DNA from: Kribbella amoyensis
GTDB taxonomy: Bacteria; Actinomycetota; Actinomycetes; Propionibacteriales; Kribbellaceae
Assembly (NCBI RefSeq): GCF_007828865.1
Contig: NZ_VIVK01000002.1
Span: forward strand, 620,001-684,000
Direction of reading: 5' to 3'
Length of the DNA stretch: 64,000 nt
Every line of letters starts with the position of its first letter. Position 1 is the stretch's first letter. The position numbers and the translations under genes are program-made. Positions 49,383 to 56,701 of the stretch are shown in pieces. The notes beneath the pieces are model-generated. The model saw only the letters and a list, made by a program, of their open reading frames with translations. It was not told where the DNA came from and did not search any database.

Positions 49383-50339
49383 ATGCCACGCCGTACCGCA
49401 CCCGTCGCCGAACTCGTCGAGCGCGCCCGGGACGGGGAGTCCCGGGCCGTCGCGCGGCTCATCTCCCTGGTGGAGGACCAGTCGCCCCGGCTCCGGGAGG
49501 TGATGGCCGCCCTCGCCCCGCACGCGGGGCGCGCGCACATCATCGGAATCACCGGATCGCCCGGGGTCGGGAAGTCCACGTCGACGTCCGCGCTGGTCTC
49601 GGCGTACCGCAAGACCGGCAAGCGGGTCGGCGTGCTCGCGGTCGACCCGTCGTCGCCGTTCTCCGGCGGCGCGCTGCTCGGCGACCGGGTCCGGATGCAG
49701 GACCACGCGACCGACAGCGGGGTGTTCATCCGGTCGATGGCGTCCCGCGGTCACCTCGGCGGGCTGTCCTGGTCGACCCCGCAGGCGTTGCGGGTGCTGG
49801 ACGCGGCCGGGTTCGACGTGGTGCTGGTGGAGACGGTCGGCGTCGGCCAGTCCGAGGTGGAGATCGCCGGGATGGCGGACACCACGCTGGTCCTGCTGGC
49901 GCCGGGGATGGGCGACGGCATCCAGGCCGCGAAGGCGGGCATCCTCGAGGTCGGCGACATCTACGTGGTGAACAAGGCCGACCGCGACGGCGTCCAGAAC
50001 GTCACCCGGGACCTGCGCGCGATGCTGGCGCTGGCCGACCGGCCGGAGGGTGCCTGGGCGCCGCCGATCCTGAAGACCGTGGCCAGCCGGAACGAGGGCG
50101 TCGACGAGGTGGTCGCCGCGATCGAGGACCGGCTCGCCTGGATGGAGCCGAACGGTGTCCTGGACGAGCGCCGCCGGAGCCGGGCCCGGGACGAGATCGA
50201 GGCGATCGCGATGACGGCGCTGCGGTCCCGGTTCGCCCACCTGCACGGCGACGCCCGGCTCGACGTACTGGCCGCGAAGGTGGTCACCGGCGACACCGAC
50301 CCGTACTCCGCGGCCGACGAGCTGATCTCGGCGCTCTGA
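49383..50339 (+). CDS. meaB: MeaB/ArgK-type G-protein chaperone of B12 mutases
   Basis: A 318-residue GTPase that loads and protects adenosylcobalamin in methylmalonyl-CoA or isobutyryl-CoA mutase. Walker A GITGSPGVGKSTSTSAL, switch region VDPSSPFSGGALLGDRVRMQ, Walker B VDAAGFDVVLVETVGVGQSE and the base motif NKADRDG are present. The C-terminal dimerisation arm (SRARDEIEAIAMTALRSRF) is complete. Probable client: the IcmA-type mutase at 55028. A 9-bp inverted repeat follows the stop. Confidence 0.95.
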   Translation: MPRRTAPVAELVERARDGESRAVARLISLVEDQSPRLREVMAALAPHAGRAHIIGITGSPGVGKSTSTSALVSAYRKTGKRVGVLAVDPSSPFSGGALLGDRVRMQDHATDSGVFIRSMASRGHLGGLSWSTPQALRVLDAAGFDVVLVETVGVGQSEVEIAGMADTTLVLLAPGMGDGIQAAKAGILEVGDIYVVNKADRDGVQNVTRDLRAMLALADRPEGAWAPPILKTVASRNEGVDEVVAAIEDRLAWMEPNGVLDERRRSRARDEIEAIAMTALRSRFAHLHGDARLDVLAAKVVTGDTDPYSAADELISAL

Positions 50340-50377
50340 TCGCGACGCTCTGTGCTCGGTCCGTCGAGGGCCGTCGC

Positions 50378-50404
50378 TGTGACAGATCGACACGCTCTGT
50401 CACA
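50378..50404 (+). terminator. Inverted repeat after meaB
   Basis: TGTGACAGA (50378-50386) and TCTGTCACA (50396-50404) form a perfect 9-bp stem with a 9-nt loop, 39 bp after the meaB stop. No T-run. A terminator is likely; the TGTGACA/TGTCACA shape could also bind a regulator. Confidence 0.5.
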
Positions 50405-50575
50405 ACAACGCCCGTCGGTGTGACGGTGCCGGAATCGGGCAGGATCGGCGTGTCGAGTGGCCGAGGGGGCGATGTGCGTCTCACGGCGGCGCGCCGGGTT
50501 CTGCCGTGGCCCTCCATCCGTTACAGAATGGGTCTTGTAGCTGGTGAGCATTGTGCGGTGGGCTGTGTTCAGTCA

Positions 50576-50605
50576 GTGACAATCGGTGACTATCCGTGAT
50601 ACAAC
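50576..50605 (+). promoter_or_regulatory. Three 10-bp GTGA direct repeats
   Basis: GTGACAATCG, GTGACTATCC and GTGATACAAC begin at 50576, 50586 and 50596, exactly one helical turn apart, ending 36 bp before the small membrane protein start. The layout fits a binding site for a multimeric regulator. Confidence 0.5.
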
Positions 50606-50641
50606 ACTGTCGACCGTAGGTTGAGAACGAGGAGTGGTGGC

Positions 50642-50800
50642 ATGCCGAAGAAGCTGTTGATCTGGTCGGTCATCGCCTTTGCCGGGTTCTATCTTTTCAC
50701 CCAGCCGGCAGGTGCCGCTGACGCCGTGGGAGGTGCGTTCTCGGCCGTCGGTGACGGCTTCCAGAGCGTCATCACCTTCCTCACCGCGCTGTTCAACTGA
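50642..50800 (+). CDS. Small membrane protein (52 aa)
   Basis: A 52-residue protein with one N-terminal hydrophobic helix (MPKKLLIWSVIAFAGFYLFT) and a C-terminal amphipathic stretch (AVGGAFSAVGDGFQSVITFL). ATG at 50642 with GAGGAG 8 bp upstream. Actinobacteria carry similar short proteins of the KKLLIWxVIAF type; function unknown. Could be a single-pass membrane peptide or, less likely, cleaved after AGAADA. It precedes the PH-domain membrane protein by 99 bp on the same strand. Confidence 0.75.
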   Translation: MPKKLLIWSVIAFAGFYLFTQPAGAADAVGGAFSAVGDGFQSVITFLTALFN

Positions 50801-50899
50801 GTCTTGGTGTCGAGTGTCCCGTCGCGAGAGATCGTGCGGGACACTTGGCTGTAGACGTGGCCGAGGGGCCGACAGCGGGGTGAACAGGGGAGTGAGTGG

Positions 50900-51616
50900 A
50901 TGGCCGGAATAGGCCTGTTCCGGATCTTCGACCCGAAGGTCCGGCGGCATCTGATCTCGGACGAGGGCGAGGTCGTCATCGACGAGGTACGCCATCACTG
51001 GGTGGTGTTCATCGTTCCGATGCTCGAGGTCTTCCTCGCGGCCGCGCTGCTGGCGGTGATGCTGTGGCAGACCCCCGGCGCGGGGGTGGTGCTGCTGGCG
51101 ATCGTGCTGGTGCTGCTCGGGCACGCGTTCTGGCAGTTCCTCACCCAGCACCGGGACCGGTTCGTCGTCACCAACATGCGGGTGATGCGGATCCGCGGCG
51201 TCTTCTCCCAGACCGTCGCGACCACCCCGATCGCCCGGATCCTCGACATCACCCTGGCCAAGCCGCTCGTCGGTCGCGTCTTCGGATACGGGCACTTCAT
51301 CTTCGAGTCCGCCGCGCAGGACCAGGGCTTCCGCGAGATCAAGTTCGTCAGCCGGCCCGACGACCGTGACCTGACCATCCAGCGCGTCATCCAGCGCACC
51401 GGCCTGCGCGCCTCGGCCAGCGTCGACGTCGTCCAGGGTGACGACGACGACACCGACGACGACGGCACCGGCCCGATCGGGATGGACTCCGCCCAGGAAG
51501 TCACCACCACGATCCCGCGCCCGGCCCCGGTCCAGACCCGCGTCGCCGGCGGCGGGACGAAGTCGATCTTCAACAGCGAGCGCGGCAACTGGTCCGACCA
51601 GGACCACGACGACTGA
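50900..51616 (+). CDS. Bacterial PH-domain membrane protein
   Basis: A 238-residue membrane protein. After a cytoplasmic start (MAGIGLFRIFDPKVRRHLIS) two TM segments appear (about 34-75, WVVFIVPMLEVFLAAALLAV and VVLLAIVLVLLGHAFW), then a bPH2/YdbT-like domain (DRFVVTNMRVMRIRGVFSQT, ARILDITLAKPLVGRVFGYG) and an acidic, Pro/Thr-rich disordered tail with DDDDTDDDG. Function unknown; such proteins sit in the cell membrane. ATG at 50900 has AGGGGAGTGAG upstream. Confidence 0.85.
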   Translation: MAGIGLFRIFDPKVRRHLISDEGEVVIDEVRHHWVVFIVPMLEVFLAAALLAVMLWQTPGAGVVLLAIVLVLLGHAFWQFLTQHRDRFVVTNMRVMRIRGVFSQTVATTPIARILDITLAKPLVGRVFGYGHFIFESAAQDQGFREIKFVSRPDDRDLTIQRVIQRTGLRASASVDVVQGDDDDTDDDGTGPIGMDSAQEVTTTIPRPAPVQTRVAGGGTKSIFNSERGNWSDQDHDD

Positions 51617-51620
51617 CCCC

Positions 51621-51646
51621 GTTACCTTCGTCCCGGCGATCCCGTC
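51621..51646 (+). promoter_or_regulatory. ECF-type promoter of the sigma gene
   Basis: GTTACCT, 15-nt spacer, CGTC (51643-51646), 38 bp before the sigma ATG. The same spacing and partly conserved spacer (GTCCCGGCGATC) occurs upstream of the AhpD-like gene at 52549. The CGTC -10 is typical of ECF promoters. Suggests autoregulation. Confidence 0.7.
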
Positions 51647-51683
51647 GTAGCAATGACGGTGATCGATCGAGGAAGGTGACACC

Positions 51684-52544
51684 ATGACCGGAACCGGGCC
51701 TGACGACGCGCTGGTCGCGACCTTCGAGGCGCAGCGGCCGCGGCTGATCTCCGTGGCGTACCGGATGCTCGGGTCGCGTGCGGACGCCGAGGACGCGGTC
51801 CAGGAGGCCTGGCTGCGGCTGGCCCGGCAGGACGCGTCATCGATCGGCAACCTGAACGGCTGGCTCACCACCGTGGTCGGCCGGGTCTGCATCGACGTGC
51901 TGCGTTCGCGCAAGGCCCACCCGGAGGCCTCGTACGACGACGTCCCCGAGGTCGTCGTGATCGAGGACGCCGGCAAGCCCGAGGACGACGCGCTGCTGGC
52001 CGATTCGGTCGGGCTCGCTCTGCTGGTCGTGCTCGACACCCTGCGGCCGGCCGAGCGGCTGGCCTTCGTCCTGCACGACATGTTCGCGGTGCCGTTCGCG
52101 GAGATCGGTCAGATCATCGGCCGCTCCGAGGATGCCACCAAGATGCTGGCCAGCCGGGCCCGGCGCAAGGTCCAGGACACCGACCGGCCCACCGACGAGC
52201 CGCGGAAACGTGCGGTCGTCGAGGCGTTCCTCGCGGCCGCCCGGCAGGGTGACTTCGAGGGCCTGTTGCGTGTCCTCGACCCCGAGGTCACCTGGCACTC
52301 GCACACCTCGCGGGGTGAGGTCGTCCGGATCGGCGCGGCCGAGGTCGCCGTCCGGGCGCAGCGTGGTGCCCGGGCCACGGCCGACGCGCGTCCCGCACTC
52401 GTCAACGGCGAACCGGGCGTCGTGGTCTTCCGGGCGGACGGCGAGCTGCTCGGCGTGATGGCGTGCACGATCGTCGACGACCGGATCGTCGGGATCGTGT
52501 CGGTGAGCGACCCGGAACGCCTTGCCGAGATGGGATTGCGGTAG
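51684..52544 (+). CDS. ECF41/SigJ-type RNA polymerase sigma factor
   Basis: A 286-residue alternative sigma factor. Region 2 (YRMLGSRADAEDAVQEAWLR) and region 4 (LRPAERLAFVLHDMFAVPFA, GRSEDATKMLASRARRKVQ) are followed by a C-terminal SnoaL-like domain (about 175-280, AVVEAFLAAARQGDFEGLLR), the defining architecture of ECF41 factors, where the extension acts as a built-in anti-sigma element. GGAAGG precedes the ATG. Neighbour at 52618 encodes the usual COE-family partner. Promoters of both genes share one motif. Confidence 0.93.
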   Translation: MTGTGPDDALVATFEAQRPRLISVAYRMLGSRADAEDAVQEAWLRLARQDASSIGNLNGWLTTVVGRVCIDVLRSRKAHPEASYDDVPEVVVIEDAGKPEDDALLADSVGLALLVVLDTLRPAERLAFVLHDMFAVPFAEIGQIIGRSEDATKMLASRARRKVQDTDRPTDEPRKRAVVEAFLAAARQGDFEGLLRVLDPEVTWHSHTSRGEVVRIGAAEVAVRAQRGARATADARPALVNGEPGVVVFRADGELLGVMACTIVDDRIVGIVSVSDPERLAEMGLR

Positions 52545-52548
52545 AGCT

Positions 52549-52574
52549 GTTACCTCTGGTCCGGCGCTCTCGTC
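52549..52574 (+). promoter_or_regulatory. ECF-type promoter of the AhpD-like gene
   Basis: GTTACCT, 15-nt spacer, CGTC (52571-52574), 44 bp before the ATG at 52618 and directly after the sigma gene stop. Matches the promoter at 51621 in both boxes and in spacer bases (GTCCGGCGCTC). Confidence 0.7.
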
Positions 52575-52617
52575 CAAGGGAGTACAACCCCAGGACGGAC
52601 GCAAAGGGAGACCTCTC

Positions 52618-53088
52618 ATGCAGGCTCGTATCAACCCCTTCGGCACCGACTTCTTCCCGAAGTTCGCGAAGTACATGGTTTCGGCGCACAAGGTCGTCGC
52701 CGGGACGGCGTTGCCGGCGACGACCGCGCAGCTGGTGAACATCCGGGCCAGTCAGATCAACGGGTGCTCGGGCTGCCTGGACATGCACATCAAGGAGGCC
52801 GAACACGCCGGCGAGACGGCGCTGCGGATCAACCTGGTCGGCGCCTGGCGGGAGACGACCGTGTACACCGAGCCCGAGCGGGCCGCGCTCGAACTGACCG
52901 AGCACGGCACCCGGCTGGCCGACGGCAGCGGCGTCTCCGACGAGGTGTGGGAGACCGCGGCCAAGCACTACGACGAAGAGCAGCTGATGGCGCTGGTCGC
53001 GCAGATCGCGCTGATCAACGCGTTCAACCGGTTCAACGTCATGACCCGCCAGGTCGGCGGCAACTACGAGGTCGGCCAGCTGCACTGA
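52618..53088 (+). CDS. Carboxymuconolactone decarboxylase/AhpD-like protein
   Basis: A 156-residue protein of the AhpD-like alkylhydroperoxidase group. The redox pair is in RASQINGCSGCLDMHIKEAE (CxxC then His), followed by WRETTVYTEPERAALELTEH and a C-terminal helix (LINAFNRFNVMTRQVG). It is the typical partner of ECF41 sigma factors (carboxymuconolactone decarboxylase, oxidoreductase or epimerase). AGGGAG precedes the ATG at 52618. Probable redox or organic-hydroperoxide role; the true substrate is unknown. Confidence 0.9.
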   Translation: MQARINPFGTDFFPKFAKYMVSAHKVVAGTALPATTAQLVNIRASQINGCSGCLDMHIKEAEHAGETALRINLVGAWRETTVYTEPERAALELTEHGTRLADGSGVSDEVWETAAKHYDEEQLMALVAQIALINAFNRFNVMTRQVGGNYEVGQLH

Positions 53089-53101
53089 CCGGCCAGGCCG
53101 G

Positions 53102-53848
53102 TCAGGTCGTGCACTCGGCGAGGCGGTGGTGGAACTCCTCCACCACCGACTCGTCGCCGGCGAGCTGGACCACGCTGTGGTCGGCACGGCCCCACAGCCA
53201 CAGGTACACGGCGGCCGGCTCGCCGAAGATCTCGGCGTCGACGTCACCGTCCGAGCCCGCGGTCACCTCGGCGGCGGTCGCGGTGAGCTTGACGGTCCAG
53301 GAGTTGCCGTTCGTGGTGATCCGGACCGCGGCGTCGACCGGGTGCTCGGTGTCACCGTCCTCCCACCAGGGTCCGCCGAGCGTCGCGACCAGCAGTTCGT
53401 CGATCCCGTCGACGGCGAGGTCCTTGTCGACCGGGGCCAGCACCGCGTGCGCCAGCTCGGCGTCCACCCGGTGCACCACGGTCTCCAGCGCCATCCGGCG
53501 GTACCAGAAGGCGGATGTCTGGTCGCCGGGGAAGAACGTCCAGGTCGGCTTGTCCGTCCCGGCCTCGGTGAGGGCGGCGACGACCGCGTCCCGCGACTCG
53601 GTCAACAGGTCGAGGGTGCCGCGGCCGGTCAGCTCCGGCGGCCACGGGTCGGGCCGTCGGCCAGTCCGGAGTACCTCGACCTTGTGCAGGTAGACGGTCG
53701 CGACATGGCGGACCAGGTCGTCGACGGTCCAGCCGGGGCAGCTCGGAACGGCCGCGGTCAGCCCGAGCCGGGCCACCTCGGCGAGCCGGTCGGAGTCCGA
53801 GGTCAGGTGAGCGAGGTAGAACGCGGCGCGCTCCGGCGGCAGTGGCAT
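53102..53848 (-). CDS. Maleylpyruvate isomerase-family (DinB-like) protein
   Basis: A 248-residue actinobacterial protein with an N-terminal DinB-like four-helix bundle and a C-terminal SCP2-like domain, as in mycothiol-dependent maleylpyruvate isomerase. PSCPGWTVDDLVRHVATVYL carries the WTVxDLxxH metal His; ALETVVHRVDAELAHAV holds the second and third His. The C-terminal part (VDAAVRITTNGNSWTVKLTA, GEPAAVYLWLWGRAD) is the SCP2-like portion. Substrate unknown; many members are mycothiol-linked transferases. ATG at 53848. Convergent with the AhpD-like gene. Confidence 0.85.
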   Translation of the reverse strand: MPLPPERAAFYLAHLTSDSDRLAEVARLGLTAAVPSCPGWTVDDLVRHVATVYLHKVEVLRTGRRPDPWPPELTGRGTLDLLTESRDAVVAALTEAGTDKPTWTFFPGDQTSAFWYRRMALETVVHRVDAELAHAVLAPVDKDLAVDGIDELLVATLGGPWWEDGDTEHPVDAAVRITTNGNSWTVKLTATAAEVTAGSDGDVDAEIFGEPAAVYLWLWGRADHSVVQLAGDESVVEEFHHRLAECTT

Positions 53849-53884
53849 GCGGCGAGCATGGCAGGTCCCACCGACAGGGCGAAA

Positions 53885-54331
53885 TCAGGTACTCCGCTCC
53901 CGCACCGCGCTCGCCCAGTGCGCGGTTTCCGTGGTGCTGAGCTCGACCACGCGCTCGGCGAGCAACGACGCCGGATCGGCCGCCTCCGCGTACCGGCCGG
54001 CGCGCTGGGAGTACAGCCACGCCTCGTTGCGCAGGTCCTCGGCGGTCCGCCGGTACGTCGGGTACTCGTCCCGGAGACCGAACAAGGTGCGGACGCCCTC
54101 GGCCAGGGCGATCGCGCCACCGAGCGCCGGGGCGAACCAGACGGGGACGTCCAGGGCGACCGACAGCGCGATCAGCAACGCGGCCACGAGCTGGACCAGA
54201 CCGAGGCCCAGGTACGCGGCTCGGGTGCGCCGGGCCTGCCGGGAGTACCACCGGAAGCGGATGCCGATCAGGCGTTCGGCGGCGACCGCTTCGCCGAGCG
54301 CGGGAAAGTCCGGGTCGGATGAACCTGCCAT
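53885..54331 (-). CDS. DUF4231-like small two-TM protein
   Basis: A 148-residue membrane protein with two adjacent TM segments (about 40-58, YLGLGLVQLVAALLIALSVA; about 64-82, VWFAPALGGAIALAEGV) between helical soluble parts (RFRWYSRQARRTRAAY, EYPTYRRTAEDLRNEAWLYS). The pattern matches the DUF4231/SLATT group, small membrane proteins sometimes linked to nucleotide-triggered defence in other genomes, though no partner gene is nearby. Function unknown. Divergent from the MarR gene at 54361 by 29 bp. Confidence 0.7.
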   Translation of the reverse strand: MAGSSDPDFPALGEAVAAERLIGIRFRWYSRQARRTRAAYLGLGLVQLVAALLIALSVALDVPVWFAPALGGAIALAEGVRTLFGLRDEYPTYRRTAEDLRNEAWLYSQRAGRYAEAADPASLLAERVVELSTTETAHWASAVRERST

Positions 54332-54360
54332 GGGCAGTCACAGTAGATAACCTTCCGGTC

Positions 54361-54861
54361 ATGGCGAGGAAGAAACCGTTGCCGTTCGACCCGATCGACG
54401 AGGCGTCCCGGCAGTGGGGGCGGCGCTGGGGTGCGGTCGAGCAGATGCGGGCCGTCACCTCGCTGATGCGGGCCCAGCAGATCGTCATCGGCGAGCTCGA
54501 CGAGATCCTGCGTGGGCACGGGCTGAGCTTCGCCCGGTTCGAGGCGCTGGTGCTGCTCACCTTCTCCCGCCGCGGTTCGCTGCCGCTGGGCAAGATGGGC
54601 GAGCGGCTCCAGGTACACCCGACCTCGGTCACCTCGATCGTGCGCCGGCTGGAGTCGGCCGGTCTGGTCACCCGGACCCCGCATCCCGACGACGGCCGCG
54701 CGGTGCTCTGCGAGATCACCCCCGCCGGCCGCGAGCTGGTCGAACGCGCCACCGCCGACCTGGTCGCCGCCGACTTCGCCCTGCGCGGCCTGACCGACGA
54801 CCAGCTGAAGATGCTCTGGTCCGTGCTCGAGCCACTCCGCCACAACGCCGGCGACTTCTGA
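54361..54861 (+). CDS. MarR family transcriptional regulator
   Basis: A 166-residue winged-helix regulator. Helical N-terminus (DEASRQWGRRWGAVEQMRAV), HTH LGKMGERLQVHPTSVTSIVR and wing RTPHPDDGRAVLCEITPAGR. It lies upstream of the isobutyryl-CoA mutase gene, separated by a long hairpin and a 12-bp palindrome, and could control that gene (inference). Start ATG at 54361 follows a weak ribosome site. Confidence 0.87.
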   Translation: MARKKPLPFDPIDEASRQWGRRWGAVEQMRAVTSLMRAQQIVIGELDEILRGHGLSFARFEALVLLTFSRRGSLPLGKMGERLQVHPTSVTSIVRRLESAGLVTRTPHPDDGRAVLCEITPAGRELVERATADLVAADFALRGLTDDQLKMLWSVLEPLRHNAGDF

Positions 54862-54967
54862 CCCGGACGCCCCGCACTCACCAACCTCTCCACCGGCCCG
54901 CGGCTCCAGCTGGCCGGAGCGCCGCCGTGCGGGTGGACGGGAGCTTGGTGAGTGCTGGGCGTCCGGG
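54862..54967 (+). terminator. Long hairpin element after marR
   Basis: Arms 54862-54884 (CCCGGACGCCC then CGCACTCACCAA) and 54945-54967 (TTGGTGAGTGC then GGGCGTCCGGG) pair with few mismatches; the 60-nt interior is itself partly self-complementary (TCCACC/GGTGGA, GCTCC/GGAGC). It starts on the base after the marR stop. Core TTGGTGAGTG matches the element after ccr. Confidence 0.65.
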
Positions 54968-54978
54968 ATGGTATTTAG

Positions 54979-54990
54979 TAGGACGTCCTA
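54979..54990 (+). promoter_or_regulatory. 12-bp palindrome upstream of the mutase gene
   Basis: TAGGACGTCCTA, a perfect palindrome in a short AT-rich patch, 38 bp before the ATG at 55028. TAGTAT just after it is a candidate -10 element, so a protein bound here would block transcription. Confidence 0.55.
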
Positions 54991-55027
54991 GTATTTTGGG
55001 GGGCAGGTCGACCAACGGAGGTTCGTG

Positions 55028-56701
55028 ATGGACGCGCAGGGCATCGCCGACGGCCGGAGCCGGTGGCAGCAGCGGTACGACGCCGCGCGGAAGCGGGAGG
55101 CGGACTTCACCACGTTGTCCGGGTCCGAGGTGGCCCCGGTGTACGGCCCGCCGGAGGGGTACGACGACCCGCGGATGGAGCGGATCGGCTGGCCGGGGGA
55201 GTACCCGTTCACCCGCGGGCTCTACCCGACCGGGTACCGCGGCCGGACCTGGACGATCCGGCAGTTCGCCGGCTTCGGCAACGCCGAGCAGACCAACGCG
55301 CGGTACAAGATGATCCTGAACGGCGGGGGCGGCGGACTGTCGGTCGCGTTCGACATGCCGACGTTGATGGGCCGCGACTCCGACGACCCGAAGTCGCTCG
55401 GCGAGGTCGGGCACTGCGGGGTCGCGATCGACTCGGCGGCCGACATGGAGCTGCTGTTCCGCGACATCCCGCTGCAGGACGTCACCACCTCGATGACGAT
55501 CTCCGGCCCGGCCGTGCCCGCGTTCTGCATGTACCTGGTCGCCGCCGAGCGCCAGGGCGCCGACCTGAGCAAGCTCAACGGCACCCTGCAGACCGACATC
55601 TTCAAGGAGTACATCGCCCAGAAGGAGTGGCTGTTCCCACCGGAGCCCCACCTGCGGCTGATCGGCGACCTGATGGAGTACTGCGCGACCAGGATCCCGG
55701 CGTACAAGCCGTTGTCGGTCTCCGGGTACCACATCCGCGAGGCCGGCTCGACGGCCGCGCAGGAACTGGCGTTCACGCTCGCCGACGGGTTCGGGTACGT
55801 CGAGCTCGGGCTGAGCCGGGGCCTGGACGTGGACGTGTTCGCGCCCGGGCTGTCGTTCTTCTTCGACAGCCACCTGGACTTCTTCGAGGAGATCGCGAAG
55901 TTCCGCGCGGCCCGGCGGATCTGGGCCCGGTGGTTGCGCGACGTGTACGGCGCGAAGACCGAGAAGGCGCAGTGGCTGCGGTTCCACACCCAGACCGCCG
56001 GGGTGTCGCTGACCGCGCAGCAGCCGGTCAACAACGTGGTCCGGACCGCGGTCGAGGCGCTCGCGGCCGTGCTCGGCGGGACCAACTCGCTGCACACCAA
56101 CGCACTCGACGAGACGCTGGCGCTGCCGACCGAGGAGTCGGCCGAGATCGCGCTGCGGACCCAGTCGGTGCTGATGGAGGAGATCGGTGTCACCAACGTC
56201 GCCGACCCGCTCGGCGGGTCCTGGTACGTGGAGGCGCTGACCGACGCGATCGAGGCGGAGGCCGAGCAGATCTTCGCCCGGATCCAGGAGATGAGCGCGG
56301 ACGGCTCGATGACCGGCGGCATCCTGCACGGCATCGAGGAGGGCTGGTTCATGGCCGAGATCGCCGACGCCGCCTTCGAGTACCAGCAGAAGCTGGAGAA
56401 GGGCGAGAAGAAGATCGTCGGCGTGAACACGCTGACCGACACCGTCGCGGGGGAGCTGGAGATCCTCCGGGTCAGCCATGAGGTGGAGATCGAGCAGTGC
56501 CGGGTGCTCGCGGCGCGCAAAGCGCAACGCGACGAGGACCGTGTGCGTCGTACGCTAACCGCGCTGGTCGAGGCGGCCAGAGGGACCGGCGGCTTGATCG
56601 AACCCATGCTGGAGGCGGTGCGTGCGGAAGCCACGATGGGGGAAATCTGTCACGTTCTTCGGGACGAATGGGGCGAGTACCGAGAGCCCGCCCGGTTCTG
56701 A
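55028..56701 (+). CDS. icmA: Isobutyryl-CoA mutase large subunit
   Basis: Adenosylcobalamin-dependent rearrangement of isobutyryl-CoA and n-butyryl-CoA. 557 residues: the TIM-barrel substrate domain without the C-terminal B12-binding domain, so a separate small subunit is needed; none is encoded in this window. Substrate residues fit isobutyryl-CoA mutase, not methylmalonyl-CoA mutase: Phe80 in TIRQFAGFGNAEQTN (Tyr in MCM) and Gln198 in FKEYIAQKE. Further matches: SVAFDMPTLMGRDSDDPKSL, SVSGYHIREAGSTAAQELA, FHTQTAGVSLTAQQP. The ATG follows GGAGG. The channel-like gene starts inside its 3' end. Confidence 0.95.
   Translation: MDAQGIADGRSRWQQRYDAARKREADFTTLSGSEVAPVYGPPEGYDDPRMERIGWPGEYPFTRGLYPTGYRGRTWTIRQFAGFGNAEQTNARYKMILNGGGGGLSVAFDMPTLMGRDSDDPKSLGEVGHCGVAIDSAADMELLFRDIPLQDVTTSMTISGPAVPAFCMYLVAAERQGADLSKLNGTLQTDIFKEYIAQKEWLFPPEPHLRLIGDLMEYCATRIPAYKPLSVSGYHIREAGSTAAQELAFTLADGFGYVELGLSRGLDVDVFAPGLSFFFDSHLDFFEEIAKFRAARRIWARWLRDVYGAKTEKAQWLRFHTQTAGVSLTAQQPVNNVVRTAVEALAAVLGGTNSLHTNALDETLALPTEESAEIALRTQSVLMEEIGVTNVADPLGGSWYVEALTDAIEAEAEQIFARIQEMSADGSMTGGILHGIEEGWFMAEIADAAFEYQQKLEKGEKKIVGVNTLTDTVAGELEILRVSHEVEIEQCRVLAARKAQRDEDRVRRTLTALVEAARGTGGLIEPMLEAVRAEATMGEICHVLRDEWGEYREPARF

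Larger units (their letters stand above)
50340..50641. other. 300-bp intergenic region with hairpin and GTGA repeats
   Basis: Contains the inverted repeat at 50378-50404 and the GTGA repeats at 50576-50605 described separately. A 41-codon GTG frame from 50473 has no ribosome site and is not accepted as a gene. Nothing else recognised. Confidence 0.6.

Noticed and set aside
50473..50598. Small GTG frame between meaB and the 52-residue protein gene
   Set aside because: No ribosome site, no hydrophobic or conserved pattern, and it runs through the GTGA repeats.
53885..54331. SLATT-type defence effector
   Set aside because: Only the two-TM pattern fits; no nucleotide cyclase, SLOG or other defence gene is adjacent.
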